A DNA stretch of 34,341 nucleotides from J051 sp040289295 (lineage in GTDB: Bacteria; Armatimonadota; Fimbriimonadia; Fimbriimonadales; ATM1). Every line of letters starts with the position of its first letter. The stretch's first letter is position 1. The notes beneath the pieces are model-generated. The model was given only the letters and a program-made list of their open reading frames with translations, had not been told where the DNA came from and made no database searches. This document shows, one piece after another, positions 1 to 6,422 of this stretch. A program made the position numbers and the translations under genes. Where the stretch lies: contig PSLA01000022.1 in NCBI GenBank assembly GCA_040289295.1, positions 1 through 34,341 of the forward strand, given 5' to 3'.

Positions 1-23
1 CGAATTCGTTCGATTCGCTTCAT
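1..23 (-). CDS. 5' end of a second prepilin-like gene (partial, cut by window edge)
   Basis: Only the first seven codons are present (MKRIERI). They are identical to the start of the complete prepilin-like gene at 538-1188, and the upstream DNA with the ribosome binding site GGAGG is identical too. The ATG overlaps the stop of the 26-codon fragment gene by four bases, exactly as the complete copy overlaps the thioredoxin-like gene. I infer that a second, tandem copy of the prepilin gene continues beyond the left edge. The rest of the product cannot be seen. Confidence 0.6.
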
Positions 24-68
24 TCCTGATTGCCTCCTAATCGCAAGAACAGTTCCAGAGGCGTGACG
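1..68. repeat. Left copy of a 68-bp direct repeat (partner at 1166-1233)
   Basis: Positions 1-68 match 1166-1233 with two mismatches (positions 56 and 66). The repeat covers the last codons of the thioredoxin-like gene and the first codons of the prepilin gene, and is cut by the window edge, so the true repeat may be much longer. It shows a tandem duplication with a period of 1165 bp. Confidence 0.85.
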
Positions 69-100
69 ACTCCGGCAATTGCGATCGGCCGACTAATCAT
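20..100 (-). pseudogene. 26-codon remnant of the thioredoxin-like gene, possibly translated
   Basis: A short frame MISRPIAIAGVV followed by TPLELFLRLGGNQE. The last 14 residues are identical to the C-terminus of the thioredoxin-like protein at 1185-1751; the first 12 are unrelated to it. The start codon has a good ribosome binding site (AAGGAG, six bases before ATG) that begins in the stop codon of the cysteine-rich gene upstream. I read it as the junction of a tandem duplication whose left breakpoint fell in the 3' end of the thioredoxin-like gene. Translation could still couple the cysteine-rich gene to the next prepilin. It carries no CxxC and is not expected to be a functional enzyme. Confidence 0.6.
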
Positions 101-110
101 GGCTTGCTCC

Positions 111-488
111 TTACGGAAATTCGCAGCGAGTGCCGCGGCACACCTTGTGCCGGTCACGTCCCATTTCCTTGCAGATTGCCTTCCAAGAGGGCGGGTCGAG
201 CGGACAGCACTCCCAACCCCCCTGCACCTGAACGCAATTGGCCCGATCGTCTTCATAGCAGCACCAGGTCTGCAAAACAGTCACCAGGGATCTCTCCAGT
301 TGGCACACGCGGTGGGTGTCGCACCCTCCAAGGCCGGTCGAGCATCGGTGCTCCCACCCCGGCGGGTCCCCGCACGGCGATTGCGGCGGAATGCCCTGAG
401 AGAAGCTGGTCAGGTACCCGAGTGCCACCACTGCAGGCACCATCAGCAGACCGAGGGCCTTCATCAACTGTCTCAATGTTCTGTTCAT
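111..488 (-). CDS. Cysteine-rich secreted protein, unknown function
   Basis: 125 residues. I chose the ATG at 488 because GGAGGAAAAGATC sits directly in front of it. Residues 1-32 are a basic N-terminus plus hydrophobic stretch (LMKALGLLMVPAVVALGYLTSF), so a signal peptide or membrane anchor. The exported part has 12 cysteines in about 90 residues, including two CC pairs (WCC and ECC), which suggests several disulfides. I do not recognise the family. It is the third gene of a cassette with a prepilin-like protein and a membrane-anchored CxxC thioredoxin-like protein. A plausible inference is that the latter acts on the disulfides of this protein. The methylamine dehydrogenase small subunit was considered because it is also a short 12-cysteine protein, but the cysteine spacing and neighbours do not fit. 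Confidence 0.75.
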   Translation of the reverse strand: MNRTLRQLMKALGLLMVPAVVALGYLTSFSQGIPPQSPCGDPPGWEHRCSTGLGGCDTHRVCQLERSLVTVLQTWCCYEDDRANCVQVQGGWECCPLDPPSWKAICKEMGRDRHKVCRGTRCEFP

Positions 489-537
489 GATCTTTTCCTC
501 CGTTTTGTATGATGTACGTGAAATTCTGCAAACGTCG

Positions 538-1188
538 TCAATCCGGTGGGTCAGAGTACCACTCCAGATAAACGGCACTGCCCGTCGCGTACTTGTTCAC
601 GACCTGGCCCGACAGTAGGAGCGCGATGCCGCGCTTGCGCGTCAATGGAGCCCCCATCTTCGTTCCTGGCGGGTTGCAGTTGGTGTCAACCGCCAAAACG
701 ATGTTCGAACGGTATTTTGGGATGTAGTCCAGGAATGCATCTCTCACATCCCCGCCGAACCGGTCTAGCCACCCCGGCTCATACATTCCGGCGGTGTACT
801 GGAACCAGCCATGAATACCGCGGAAAACGGTTAGTTCGCGATCCGCAAGAAGCGGGTTCCGGTTGCCGCAAGGGCTGACCCAGGTGTCCGAACGGTGGTC
901 AATGCCAGGCAGGTGAGGGTTGAACGGAAGCGTCTTCTCCGCAAGAGGGATCGCAAGTGTGTAGTACGACTTGTACGAAGTAAACACATCCACGCCTCCG
1001 TACTCGTGTCGGTACAACTCCACACCAACGTGAATGTCACGAAGTTGCCGCATCGAGGTGAAGACGTTCATCTTCCGCTTCAGGTGCCCGAAGACCGGAT
1101 AAACCAGCGCGGTGAGCATCGCGATGATCGCGAGGATGACGAGCGCCTCCACCATGGTGAGGGCACGAATTCGTTCGATTCGCTTCAT
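538..1188 (-). CDS. Prepilin-like secreted protein (type IV pilin / pseudopilin N-terminus)
   Basis: 216 residues. The N-terminus is a short basic leader (MKRIERIRA) followed by LTMVEALVILAIIAMLTALVYPVF, the class-III prepilin signal: hydrophobic helix with Glu at +5 and cleavage expected after Ala11 (Ala instead of the usual Gly at -1). The rest is a soluble domain with WFQYTAGMYEP and a C-terminal beta-rich stretch, like the large DUF1559-type pseudopilins common in Planctomycetes and Armatimonadota; the specific family is not certain. Start ATG overlaps the stop of the thioredoxin-like gene (ATGA), with GGAGG inside that gene, so translation is probably coupled. The first codons and the upstream 60 bases are duplicated at 1-68. 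Likely role: a minor fibre subunit or surface protein exported by a type IV pilus / type II secretion-like machine encoded elsewhere. Confidence 0.85.
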   Translation of the reverse strand: MKRIERIRALTMVEALVILAIIAMLTALVYPVFGHLKRKMNVFTSMRQLRDIHVGVELYRHEYGGVDVFTSYKSYYTLAIPLAEKTLPFNPHLPGIDHRSDTWVSPCGNRNPLLADRELTVFRGIHGWFQYTAGMYEPGWLDRFGGDVRDAFLDYIPKYRSNIVLAVDTNCNPPGTKMGAPLTRKRGIALLLSGQVVNKYATGSAVYLEWYSDPPD

Positions 1189-1233
1189 TCCTGATTGCCT
1201 CCTAATCGCAAGAACAGTTCGAGAGGCGTGGCG
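1166..1233. repeat. Right copy of the 68-bp direct repeat
   Basis: Same sequence as 1-68 apart from two mismatches; spans the overlapping junction of the thioredoxin-like and prepilin-like genes. Identity stops at about 1233, inside the thioredoxin-like gene, marking the duplication breakpoint. Confidence 0.85.
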
Positions 1234-1751
1234 GAGCTTGGCACTGCAGTGATCTTGCCCTGGGCGTCAACTAAGGCGACCTGTGGTGCGTACTTTAGCA
1301 TTTGATCGGGGACCACTGCATCGCCTACGCGCGTTTCGAGTGCGACAATACCGTCGGCGGTTCGCAACGCTTCAGCGTACTCCGGAGTGAACGCCTCTGA
1401 TACGACCACCACCGGTCGAAGGTGGCTCTGATGCAACTGCTTCAGGAGGCTTGAGGGGTCACCACAACTCGTGCACGAGATTGTTACGACGAACACCGGC
1501 CGATTGCGCGGTATCGACCTCCCCCAAAGGTCCTCGCTCGGAAGCCGCACGCGCGCACCCACGAGATCATCCCGCCAGGGGTGCACCACCACAACGCTCC
1601 GCTTGACGTCAGCGTCCGACCCCCCAGCCAGGGCGGACAGATACGGGGCGTAACGACCTACTGCGAACCCGCCGCCAAACAAGAGGAACCACGGCAGCAA
1701 CCGGGGAAGCCACTGCCCTCTGAGTGCATATGGGCGCTGTTGCGTGCTCAT
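1185..1751 (-). CDS. Membrane-anchored thioredoxin-like protein (CxxC)
   Basis: 188 residues from the ATG at 1751 (GAGG seven bases upstream; a TTG directly before it is an alternative). Residues 14-42 form one membrane segment (LPRLLPWFLLFGGGFAVGRYAPYLSAL), leaving the rest probably outside the membrane. A thioredoxin-like fold is suggested by PVFVVTISCTSC, with the CxxC at Cys93/Cys96 directly after a core beta strand, and by the later strand PQVALVDAQGKI. No closer family name is justified. It heads the cassette with the prepilin and the cysteine-rich protein and overlaps the prepilin by four bases. Likely role: thiol-disulfide exchange during export of the cysteine-rich partner (inference). 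Confidence 0.75.
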   Translation of the reverse strand: MSTQQRPYALRGQWLPRLLPWFLLFGGGFAVGRYAPYLSALAGGSDADVKRSVVVVHPWRDDLVGARVRLPSEDLWGRSIPRNRPVFVVTISCTSCGDPSSLLKQLHQSHLRPVVVVSEAFTPEYAEALRTADGIVALETRVGDAVVPDQMLKYAPQVALVDAQGKITAVPSSATPLELFLRLGGNQE

Positions 1752-1802
1752 CAACCCGCCTCTCTTGTCTCTAATTGCGCCTCTCTTGCGATTGGCATCT
1801 AC

Positions 1803-1814
1803 ATTCTATCACAC
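1803..1814 (-). promoter_or_regulatory. Candidate extended -10 promoter for the thioredoxin/prepilin cassette
   Basis: On the minus strand the sequence reads GTGTGATAGAAT, a TGn-extended -10 element, about 50 bases before the ATG at 1751. No convincing -35 is present. An almost identical motif (GTGTGATAGACT) lies upstream of the large secreted protein gene at 17659-17670. Confidence 0.4.
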
Positions 1815-1999
1815 CCGCGCAGCACTTGTGTTAAAGGTTTGTTAAGGCTACCGAAACATCTACCCTCTGGGATTCGCCTAAATCCACAATAGTAAAATGC
1901 GCCTCTCTAAAATTAGATGTCTTTCCACGAGCATTTTGTGACAGGCGCGACGGCAAAATGGCACGGGCATACCCTCCACTCCAAAATGTCAAGAACTTT

Positions 2000-2024
2000 G
2001 CTCGCCGGTACGCTCGCGCTCCCT
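2000..2024 (-). repeat. Family A short repeat (diverged copy)
   Basis: The minus strand reads AGGGAGCGCGAGCG then TACCGGCGAGC, a diverged version of the family A element. It is inverted relative to the copy 16 bases to its right. Confidence 0.6.
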
Positions 2025-2040
2025 AAGCCCGCCGCAAGCC

Positions 2041-2065
2041 AGGGAGGGCGAGCCTCCGGCGAGCC
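2041..2065 (+). repeat. Family A short repeat
   Basis: Reads AGGGAGGGCGAGC then CTCCGGCGAGCC. In this variant the two halves are direct repeats (GGCGAGCC-TCC-GGCGAGCC) rather than the hairpin form seen elsewhere. Confidence 0.75.
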
Positions 2066-2149
2066 AGTCCCCGGGAGAGATTCACTTGGCGTCGCACTTT
2101 GACCAGGGGCAAGGGTCGCCCGAGGACGTGGTGCGTTGCGCCTTCGAGC

Positions 2150-2356
2150 CTACGTTGCCGGCTCAGCTTCGCTTTCGATGAGCTTCTGCAGTTCGTCGCT
2201 CTTGTCTCGGCAGAAGTCGAGGGCGTCGTCAATCATGCCCTCAATGCCCGCTCCGCTCTCCTTCATCCGGCGGACGACGAGCACCGCCGCGAAGGCAACG
2301 CCACTTACGGCGAGCGCAAGGGTCACGAGGCTCTTCCAGTTTGTCAGTTTGGCCAT
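2150..2356 (-). CDS. Small single-pass membrane protein, unknown
   Basis: 68 residues. Residues 8-28 are a membrane helix (SLVTLALAVSGVAFAAVLVV) followed by a basic RR anchor and an acidic, probably helical tail (DDALDFCRDKSDELQKLIESEAE). The ATG at 2356 is preceded by a weak GGA-type binding site. The organisation resembles small YtxH-like or envelope-stress proteins, but the sequence is too short to assign. It follows the response regulator on the same strand and may be the last gene of the rho run. Confidence 0.6.
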   Translation of the reverse strand: MAKLTNWKSLVTLALAVSGVAFAAVLVVRRMKESGAGIEGMIDDALDFCRDKSDELQKLIESEAEPAT

Positions 2357-2414
2357 CAGCGTTGCGTCCTACCCTTTCTACGGTCTGGGGCGGCTGCGGA
2401 TTCGGCTGCGCACA

Positions 2415-2819
2415 TCAGATTTCGTAGCGCTTCGGCCCGCCATCTTCTCCGCCGGACTGCAGTATGCGTCTGATGAAGGTAACCAACTCCATCGGGTTGA
2501 ACGGCTTGGTAAGGTACACGTCCGCGCCGTAGTGATATCCCTCGAACACGTCCTTGTCCTGCGCCTTGGCGGTGAGCATGACCACGGGAATATTCTGAGT
2601 ATCGGGTTCCCTGCGAAGGTTCTTGAGGACCTCAAAGCCGTCCATGTAGGGCATCATGACGTCAAGCACGACGACGTCCGGTTTTTCCTTTAGGATTTTC
2701 TCCAGCCCCTCTTTGCCGTCGTAGGCGGGGATGACCTCCCAGCCCTGCCTCTCCAGGTTGACCTGAATCAGCCGAACGATGCTCCGTTCGTCATCACAAA
2801 CCAAAATGCGTGTTGCCAT
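2415..2819 (-). CDS. Single-domain response regulator (CheY-like receiver)
   Basis: 134 residues, almost entirely one receiver domain. The acidic pair Asp9/Asp10, phospho-acceptor Asp53 (VVVLDVMMPYMDG), Thr83 and Lys105 (LTKPF) are all present, so phosphorylation should work. There is no output domain, so it acts by protein contact, as CheY or Spo0F do. The ATG at 2819 has GGAG six bases upstream. No kinase is adjacent; the nearest histidine kinase is at 24406-26130. It lies downstream of rho and the nuclease gene on the same strand. Confidence 0.93.
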   Translation of the reverse strand: MATRILVCDDERSIVRLIQVNLERQGWEVIPAYDGKEGLEKILKEKPDVVVLDVMMPYMDGFEVLKNLRREPDTQNIPVVMLTAKAQDKDVFEGYHYGADVYLTKPFNPMELVTFIRRILQSGGEDGGPKRYEI

Positions 2820-2873
2820 CTACTTCTCCATCCTACCTTGCGGTGAGCCTCGCATATTACCCGACGCGCGGGT

Positions 2874-3416
2874 TCAGTCCTCCGGCCGCTCCTCCGCCGC
2901 CTCGAAGACCGACTCCAGCACATAGAGTCTGGGCCGCTCGGGGTCGCATCGTAGCGCCAAGGCGATTGCGTCGCTGGGGCGGGAGTCTATCTCGATCTCC
3001 TTTTCTTCGAAAGTAAGATACACCTTGGCGTAGTACGTGCCGTTCCACAGGTCGTCAATCACGACCCGGTCGAGGTCTGCACCCAAGCGGTCGAGGAACG
3101 TTTTCAGCAGGTCGTGGGTCAGCGGGCGGTCGGGCTTGGCGCCTTCCATCGCCATGCTAATCGCCATCGCCTCAAACGGACCGATCATCACCTGGAGGCG
3201 GCGTTCGTCCTTGTCCTCCAGTTGGACGAAGCGCTGCACTATGCTCCGATTGTCCTTGGTGCTGACCTCGGTGCCGTAAAGTCCCTCGACGCGTACGGGG
3301 ACAGGCCCCCCGGAGCCGCGGCTGCTGATGTCTTCAGGGAAGAACGCCGGCGGCTCGTCGAACGCGCCCTCCTCGTCAAAGTCGTCGTCGTCGAAGAAGG
3401 ATGGACGGTCGCTCAC
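2874..3416 (-). CDS. Bifunctional nuclease domain protein (DUF151)
   Basis: 180 residues. After an acidic, low-complexity N-terminus (FFDDDDFDEEGAFDEPP) the DUF151 domain starts near residue 40: VRVEGLYG, IGPFEAMAISMAMEG, RPLTHDLLKTFLDRLG, RVVIDDLWNGTYYAKVYL and the hallmark IDSRPSDAIALALR. Homologues have been reported to have DNase and RNase activity, and the domain is widespread in bacteria without a settled physiological role. The start is a GTG that overlaps the rho stop codon (GTGA), so it is probably translationally coupled to rho. Confidence 0.92.
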   Translation of the reverse strand: MSDRPSFFDDDDFDEEGAFDEPPAFFPEDISSRGSGGPVPVRVEGLYGTEVSTKDNRSIVQRFVQLEDKDERRLQVMIGPFEAMAISMAMEGAKPDRPLTHDLLKTFLDRLGADLDRVVIDDLWNGTYYAKVYLTFEEKEIEIDSRPSDAIALALRCDPERPRLYVLESVFEAAEERPED

Positions 3417-4801
3417 GTTACAACGCTCCTGGTCTTCTGTACCACGCTCGCCAGGAACTCGGCGTTTGACTTCGTCCGCTTCAGAAGTTTGATCAAGGAC
3501 TCGGTCGCCTCGTAACTCAGGTCCTGATTGGCGAGCAGGCGGTGCAATTGATACACCGCCTCAAGGTCGTCAGCGTCGAAGAGTTTCTCTTCGGCGCGGG
3601 TCGAGCTTCGCTTCACGTCGATCGCGGGCCAGATGCGGCGCTCCGCGAGATCGCGATCAAGCACCAGTTCCATGTTGCCCGTGCCCTTGAACTCCTCGAA
3701 GATAGCGTCGTCCATCTTGCTACCCGTGTCGATTAACGCGGTTGCAATGATGGTGAGGCTACCTCCTTCCTCGATGTTCCGTGCTGAGCCGAAGAACCGG
3801 CGGGGGCGGTACATCGCCGATGGGTCGAGTCCGCCGGACAGCGTGCGTCCGCTCGGGTTGACCGTCAGGTTGCTCGCCCTCGCCATGCGGGTGATGCTGT
3901 CGAGGAGCACGACGACGTCGTTCCCCACTTCGACCAACCTGCGCGCCTGCTCCAGACACAGTTCCGAGACGCGCATATGGTTCTCGGGCGGCTCGTCGAA
4001 CGTGCTACTAATGACCTGGCCGCGGACGGAGCGGCGCATGTCGGTGACCTCCTCCGGTCGTTCGTCCACGAGTAGGACCATCAGGATGCACTCTGGGTGA
4101 TTGGTTTCAACGCTCTTGGCGATCGTCTTCAAGAGGCTGGTCTTCCCCGCCTTGGGCGGCGAGACGATGAGCCCGCGTTGCCCTTTTCCGATCGGGCAAA
4201 TGAGGTCTATGATCCGTGCGGCGATGCCGTCCGCGCCGATCTCCATCCTCAAGCGCTCCTCGGGGAAGATTGGAGTCAGTTTGTCGAAGTCCGGGCGGTT
4301 CTGGATCCGCTCGGATTCGGCGAAAAATCCATTGATGGACTCGACTCGTAAGAGGCCGGCGTACTTCTCGCCCTCCTTTGGCGGTCGTATCTGGCTGAAC
4401 ACCACGTCGCCGGGGCGCAGCTTAAATCGCCGAACCTGCGACTGGCTAACGTAGACATCGTCGGGCGAGATTCGATACGTCTCACTCCGTAGGAAGCCCC
4501 AACCGTCTGGCATGAGTTCGAGAACACCGGTTCGATACTCTGCCCCGTGTTCCCGGTTGGTCTCCATCAGGCAAAGTTCCTCTACCTCTGAGCGGCGGAG
4601 GCCGTCCACGTTCACCTTGAGCTTCTTCGCCGTCTTCAGGAGGTCGGCGTCACTCATCTCGGCAAAGTGGCCGTAGCCTATCTCGGGGATCAGGTCAAGG
4701 TCAGCCTGGGTCAGTTCTCGTTCCTTGGGTGTGCGCGAGCGCTTGGCGCGCCTCCGCGAACGAGACTCATCGGTGGTCGAAGAGGGCTTGCGAAAATGCA
4801 T
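3413..4801 (-). CDS. rho: Transcription termination factor Rho
   Basis: 462 residues. An RNA- and ATP-dependent helicase that ends transcription. A basic N-terminal extension (residues 1-30) precedes the Rho N-terminal helical domain, then the RNA-binding cold-shock-like domain (ELMPDGWGFLRS near 95-105, then DDVYVSQSQVRRF). Walker A is SPPKAGKTS (214-222), Walker B VVVLLDSITR with Asp301, and the Q-loop/R-loop region SGGLDPSAMYRPRRFFGSARNIE is well conserved. The ATG at 4801 has AAGGTGA close upstream. It leads a minus-strand run with the DUF151 nuclease (four-base overlap). Confidence 0.98.
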   Translation of the reverse strand: MHFRKPSSTTDESRSRRRAKRSRTPKERELTQADLDLIPEIGYGHFAEMSDADLLKTAKKLKVNVDGLRRSEVEELCLMETNREHGAEYRTGVLELMPDGWGFLRSETYRISPDDVYVSQSQVRRFKLRPGDVVFSQIRPPKEGEKYAGLLRVESINGFFAESERIQNRPDFDKLTPIFPEERLRMEIGADGIAARIIDLICPIGKGQRGLIVSPPKAGKTSLLKTIAKSVETNHPECILMVLLVDERPEEVTDMRRSVRGQVISSTFDEPPENHMRVSELCLEQARRLVEVGNDVVVLLDSITRMARASNLTVNPSGRTLSGGLDPSAMYRPRRFFGSARNIEEGGSLTIIATALIDTGSKMDDAIFEEFKGTGNMELVLDRDLAERRIWPAIDVKRSSTRAEEKLFDADDLEAVYQLHRLLANQDLSYEATESLIKLLKRTKSNAEFLASVVQKTRSVVT

Positions 4802-4875
4802 ACGTCACCTTGAAGCCAAAGCGGCGGTGTGGGAATCCTAACGTAGTCCACGCGAGACCAGCAGGGCTACTCCGT

Positions 4876-4881
4876 ATTATA
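4876..4881 (-). promoter_or_regulatory. Candidate -10 element of the rho promoter
   Basis: The minus strand has a perfect TATAAT (GGTTATAATACGG) about 75 bases before the rho ATG. The -35 region at a 17-base spacing (CTGCAG) is a poor match, so this is a moderate call. Confidence 0.45.
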
Positions 4882-5178
4882 ACCGAAACGGGAAAAGCCT
4901 GCAGGACGCGCTTGGCTCTGCGGTGTTATACCTCGCATCGCCAAGCGAAGGGCGGCGTCCGGTGGCGAGACGGGTGCCGACGCCGGCTTCCAGCCCGTTT
5001 CGCCTTGGATTTTGAGGCATCGAGCGCGCCGAATGCCGGTAATTGTTTGAGGTATTTGCATCGCCCGATGCCCGCGTGGTATTCTCTCGTCAGCAAAAAC
5101 AGACAACGGATCGCGTTGGAGTTGGGGGAAGGTTGGGGGGAAGCGGGCAGACGTCTATCGGATATACTAGCGCCAGCC
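4882..5178. other. Divergent intergenic region between rho and rpmE
   Basis: No gene is supported: the open frames here are shadows that run into rpmE or out of rho without start signals. A TATACT at 5163-5168, ten bases before the rpmE ATG, could be a -10 giving an almost leaderless rpmE message. No ribosome binding site is visible before rpmE and no -35 is evident. No Zur-type operator was recognised. Confidence 0.35.
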
Positions 5179-5397
5179 ATGAAACCTAAAATCCATCCCG
5201 AAACCATACCGTGCGAGGTGTTCTGCGCCTGCACACCTGACAGGCCGGTCACGGTCATTCTTTCGAACGTGAGCCAACTGCGTGTTGACATCTGTTCGAA
5301 CTGTCACCCCTTCTACACGGGTAAGCAAAAGTTGGTTGACTCCGCCGGCCGCGTCGAGAAGTTTTTGCGCAGGTACGGGAAGGAAGGGGCAAAGTAA
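5179..5397 (+). CDS. rpmE: Large ribosomal subunit protein bL31
   Basis: 72 residues. MKPKIHPET at the start and CSNCHPFYTGKQK (39-51) plus GRVEKFLRRYG are diagnostic of bL31. The zinc-binding type is indicated by Cys16, Cys18, Cys39 and Cys42; an extra Cys12 is present. The ATG at 5179 was chosen from homology, because no ribosome binding site is visible, although the frame stays open upstream. The stop codon overlaps the rpmG start by one base (TAATG), so the two are co-translated. Confidence 0.95.
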   Translation: MKPKIHPETIPCEVFCACTPDRPVTVILSNVSQLRVDICSNCHPFYTGKQKLVDSAGRVEKFLRRYGKEGAK

Positions 5398-5564
5398 TGG
5401 CGAAGAAGGCAGAGAATCGCGAGATCATTCGATTGGTCTGCACCGAGGATGGGCGGTCGTTCTACACCACAACCAAGAACAAGCAGAACACAAAGGAGCG
5501 AATGGAATTGATGAAGTACAACCGGTTCCTGCGTAAGCACACTCTGCACAGGGAGAAGAAGTAG
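5397..5564 (+). CDS. rpmG: Large ribosomal subunit protein bL33, zinc-ribbon mostly lost
   Basis: 55 residues: MAKKAENREIIRLVCTEDG, YTTTKNKQNTKERMELMKYNRFLRKHTLHREKK, a clear bL33. Of the four zinc ligands of C+ type bL33 only Cys15 remains; the partner is Asp18 and the second pair is absent, so it should not bind zinc the usual way. It starts in the rpmE stop and ends directly before the rpmF ATG (TAGATG). It binds near the E site of the 50S subunit. Confidence 0.95.
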   Translation: MAKKAENREIIRLVCTEDGRSFYTTTKNKQNTKERMELMKYNRFLRKHTLHREKK

Positions 5565-5771
5565 ATGCCGAATCCGAAGAGGAAGCACTCCAGAGCAAGA
5601 AGCGCGAAACGACGAGCGAGCAACTTCGAAACGGAGATGCCTACGCTCACCGTCAACCGGCAGCAGGGGGGAGAGGTTTTTTCGCTGCCGCATAACGCCA
5701 CACCGGACGGGTTCTACAAGGGCAGGCGCTTGCCCGGATTCCGCGACCGGCGACCATCGCCCGGCGGATAG
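5565..5771 (+). CDS. rpmF: Large ribosomal subunit protein bL32, cysteine-free
   Basis: 68 residues. The N-terminus MPNPKRKHSRARSAKRRAS is the typical bL32 start, and GFYKGRRL near the end matches the C-terminal YKGR motif. The four zinc-binding cysteines of C+ type bL32 are all absent; there is no cysteine in the protein. It follows rpmG with no gap. It is part of the 50S subunit near the peptidyl transferase centre. The tail after YKGRRL (PGFRDRRPSPGG) is longer than usual. Confidence 0.93.
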   Translation: MPNPKRKHSRARSAKRRASNFETEMPTLTVNRQQGGEVFSLPHNATPDGFYKGRRLPGFRDRRPSPGG

Positions 5772-5798
5772 CCCCCAGCCCATAGCGGCCAAGACCTC

Positions 5799-6422
5799 AT
5801 GAGACTGCTCAGATTCGCGTCCGGAGGCGCCTTCTGCCTTGCCGTCGTGGTAGCGGCAGCCGTTGGCCGACTCGACCGAACCGAGTACGTTTCCAAGCTG
5901 GAAAGCGAGCCGATTCGCTACGAGGTGAAGTTCGTTCCCTCGCGCACACTACCACCCGGCAGGTCGCGAAAAGTCCAAGACGGGGCGGACGGAGAGCTGG
6001 TCCGCATGGTGCAATACAAGGTCCTCGACGGCAAGGTGCTTGAGAAGCAGGTGCTGTGGGAAATACGTAGAGAGCCGACGCCGGCTGTGTTCCACTACGG
6101 CTCACTGGGCACCGACATCACCCGCGGCTACACACGCTCCGGCGTCGCCACGATGGAGGCGACTGCCTACTGTCTGTGTTCAATTTGTGGCACAGGCTCG
6201 GGCAGGACGTCGCTCGGCTCGGAGGCGAGACGCGGCATCGTCGCCGTGGACCCAAACGTGATACCGCTCGGCACCATTGTGTACGTCGAAGGATACGGGC
6301 TTGCGATCGCTGCAGACACCGGGGGCGCGATTCGTGGCAAGCGGATCGACCTTTGCTTCAACAGCCACGCGGAAGCGCTCCAGTTCGGCCGCCGAACCGT
6401 CCGAGTTCACGTGCTGCGGTAA
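5799..6422 (+). CDS. G5-like and 3D domain cell-wall protein (YabE/Rpf-like)
   Basis: 207 residues. The N-terminus (residues 1-24) is a signal peptide or anchor. Residues about 35-92 resemble a G5 domain (PIRYEVKFVPSRTLPPGRSRKVQDGADGE and VLDGKVLEKQVLWE in pieces). Residues 118-207 are a 3D domain: TAYCLC, then IVAVDPNVIPLGTIVYVEGYG with Asp151, ADTGGAIRG with Asp173 and IDLCF with Asp184, the three aspartates that name it. The family has a double-psi barrel related to MltA lytic transglycosylase, so peptidoglycan cleavage is likely. Its stop overlaps the rsmA start by one base. The order matches the yabE-rnmV-ksgA order of Firmicutes without rnmV. Confidence 0.85.
   Translation: MRLLRFASGGAFCLAVVVAAAVGRLDRTEYVSKLESEPIRYEVKFVPSRTLPPGRSRKVQDGADGELVRMVQYKVLDGKVLEKQVLWEIRREPTPAVFHYGSLGTDITRGYTRSGVATMEATAYCLCSICGTGSGRTSLGSEARRGIVAVDPNVIPLGTIVYVEGYGLAIAADTGGAIRGKRIDLCFNSHAEALQFGRRTVRVHVLR

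Larger units (their letters stand above)
1815..2149. other. Intergenic region with an inverted pair of family A repeats
   Basis: No gene is supported here. The part up to about 1990 is less GC-rich than its surroundings and contains the upstream region of the cassette. The right part holds two family A repeats in opposite orientation (2000-2024 and 2041-2065) that could fold against each other. No clear intrinsic terminator is seen for the small gene at 2150-2356. Confidence 0.5.

Noticed and set aside
111..488. Methylamine dehydrogenase small subunit (12 cysteines)
   Set aside because: Cysteine spacing and the tryptophans that form the cofactor do not match, and the other mau genes are absent.
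4882..5178. tRNA or riboswitch in the rho-rpmE gap
   Set aside because: No cloverleaf, CCA end or known riboswitch core could be seen by eye.
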